Below are positions 5,516 to 6,235 of a stretch of DNA of 6,235 nt, piece after piece. Position 1 is the stretch's first letter; every line of letters starts with the position of its first letter. Made by a program: the position numbers and the translations under genes. The stretch lies in the NCBI GenBank assembly GCA_964446285.1, contig CAYUNT010000236.1:1-6235 (forward strand), given 5' to 3'. The stretch is from CAYUNT01 sp964446285. GTDB taxonomy: Bacteria; Sumerlaeota; Sumerlaeia; SLMS01; CAYUNT01. Below the pieces are notes generated by a model that saw only the letters and a list, made by a program, of their open reading frames with translations, did no database searches and was not told the origin of the DNA.

Positions 5516-6115
5516 TTATGTTTTCCTCTCTTTGGAATGGATTGCTTTCAACATTTCTTCGAGTTGCCGGAAGGTGTCCGCGAGCGCGCCGGAGTTGTCG
5601 ATTACATAGTCCGCGCGGCGGATTTTTTCATCCTGGGGCATTTGTGCGGCGAGGCGGCGCCGGACGTCTTCGGGCGAAGCATTGTCGCGTTCCGCGAGAC
5701 GGCGCAGGCGCTCGGTTTCGCCGATTGTTACGACGCAGGTGGCGTCGCAGTGGGCTTCGAGTTGGTTCTCGAAAAGGAGGGGGACGTCAAGAACGACCAG
5801 GGGATGGTCGCGGTGAGATTCGAGGAGGGCGAGTTCGCGTTCGCGAACCCGAGGATGGATGATGGATTCGAGGAGGCGGCGGCGCTCGGGCGATTGAAAG
5901 ACGATGCGCGCGAGCACAGCGCGGTCGAGGCGTCCGTCCGGGCCGAGGACGGACTCGCCGAATTCCCGGCGAATATCATTCCACGCGGGGCGGCCCGGCT
6001 CCACCACTTCACGGGCAATGGCGTCCGCGTCAATGACAAAAGCGCCCTTCTCGCGCAAAAACCGCGCCACAGTGCTTTTTCCGCTGCCATACGTGCCTGT
6101 CAGTCCAAGGATCAT
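5516..6115 (-). CDS. coaE: dephospho-CoA kinase
   Basis: CoaE performs the last step of coenzyme A synthesis, phosphorylating the 3'-OH of dephospho-CoA with ATP in the cytoplasm. From ATG 6115 it is 199 residues, the usual family length. The P-loop is GLTGTYGSGKST (4-15), with 'TY' where 'GI' is usual. 'FVIDADAIAREVV' (26-38) is the conserved DAD-x-IAR substrate motif. It is followed by IIHPRV, 'VVLDVPLLFE' (the Walker B-like strand and DVPLLFE motif), 'ERDNASPEDVRRRLAAQMP' (the lid and the R..QMP motif) and 'ADYVIDNSG' near the end. I chose ATG 6115 because family proteins start 2-3 residues before GLTG. A TTG at 6139 would add eight residues without support. The Shine-Dalgarno sequence is weak (AGGTGTGG, at about -11 to -18). 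The stop codon TAA lies 2 nt before rho. Confidence 0.95.
   Translation of the reverse strand: MILGLTGTYGSGKSTVARFLREKGAFVIDADAIAREVVEPGRPAWNDIRREFGESVLGPDGRLDRAVLARIVFQSPERRRLLESIIHPRVRERELALLESHRDHPLVVLDVPLLFENQLEAHCDATCVVTIGETERLRRLAERDNASPEDVRRRLAAQMPQDEKIRRADYVIDNSGALADTFRQLEEMLKAIHSKERKT
5525..5530 (-). promoter_or_regulatory. ribosome binding site for rho inside the coaE 3' end
   Basis: GAGAGG on the minus strand lies 11 nt before the rho ATG, within the last codons of coaE. It is the clearest Shine-Dalgarno-like sequence in the window. With the 2-nt gap between coaE and rho it supports coupled translation of the pair. The spacing is slightly long. Confidence 0.5.
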
Positions 6116-6128
6116 AAGAAGAGAACCA

Positions 6129-6235
6129 CACCTGAGCAATGTGTTGGTCTGTGAAATCGTTCACCGCCTTCAGTTCCACGATAATACCATTTTCCTTTGA
6201 TTCTGTTCCTAATCGCCTGTCACGGTTTTCGCGAG
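6129..6235 (-). pseudogene. fragment resembling the PDDEXK core of GxxExxY-type proteins, cut by the window edge
   Basis: Upstream of coaE on the same strand, an open frame entering from the window edge reads ENGIIVELKAVNDF (6200-6153), then TDQHIAQV. 'IIVELKAV....D.H.AQ' is the hallmark of PDDEXK_3 / GxxExxY proteins: the E-x-K pair is the nuclease core, and the following H..Q helix normally leads into 'LNYLKATG'. Here, after AQV (ending 6129), the sequence becomes WFSSYD and runs into the coaE start region. The expected YLK and LLINF segments are absent, so the fragment looks 3'-truncated. I cannot find the upstream Asp of the motif at its usual distance from ELK. The 5' part lies beyond the window. 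The assignment rests on about 25 residues. Confidence 0.4.

Noticed and set aside
6116..6139. TTG start at 6139 for coaE, adding eight residues
   Set aside because: CoaE proteins begin two or three residues before GLTG. ATG 6115 fits this, and the upstream codons belong to a different, remnant-like frame.
5537..6154. Plus-strand open frame of 205 codons over coaE
   Set aside because: It is antisense to coaE, whose P-loop, DAD, DVPLLFE and QMP motifs are all in order.
6181..6200. TATTAT as a -10 promoter box for coaE-rho
   Set aside because: The hexamer at the matching -35 position is a poor match, and the sequence lies within a protein-like frame, so it is not distinguishable from chance.

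Overview
The window is a GC-rich, gene-dense piece of a bacterial chromosome. The taxonomic anchor is a dephospho-CoA kinase gene (coaE) lying 2 nt upstream of a transcription termination factor Rho gene (rho). A coaE-rho pairing is known to me from Chlamydiae (polA-coaE-rho) and from some deltaproteobacteria. Together with the generally poor Shine-Dalgarno sequences and two decayed accessory-gene fragments, it suggests a PVC-like, deltaproteobacterial or uncultivated-phylum bacterium. That placement is inference only.

Layout. Bases 1-154 hold no gene I can name, only a C/T-rich, G-poor tract with a degenerate 7-nt period. Bases 155-900 (+) are a translationally overlapped pair: a small charged protein of 86 codons and a 162-residue protein with an HEXXH zinc-protease-type motif. 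Four bases further on, and convergent, is a class I SAM-dependent methyltransferase with an N-terminal Trm112-like zinc-ribbon (905-1792, -). A 302-base divergent gap (1793-2094) follows, containing a foldable inverted repeat. Next is a twelve-helix ABC-2-type permease (2095-3813, +) with no ATPase gene beside it.

Bases 3814-4031 separate the permease from convergent rho. They hold a 35-codon remnant of an IS110-family transposase butted against the permease stop, and a strong 16-bp inverted repeat that looks like an intrinsic, possibly bidirectional, terminator. rho (4032-5513, -) and coaE (5516-6115, -) form an evident operon. Upstream of coaE, running off the window edge, is a minus-strand fragment resembling the PDDEXK core of GxxExxY-type proteins, broken just before the coaE start.

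How the genes relate. coaE and rho are housekeeping genes, probably co-transcribed and translationally coupled, ending at the inverted-repeat terminator. The permease and methyltransferase are divergent and share the 302-base gap as their upstream region; nothing shows that they share a pathway. The 155-900 pair is a small accessory-type operon of unknown role. I see no CRISPR array, tRNA, rRNA or complete mobile element. The most unusual items are the uncharacterised HEXXH pair, the two gene remnants flanking coaE-rho, and the unexplained gap before the orphan permease.
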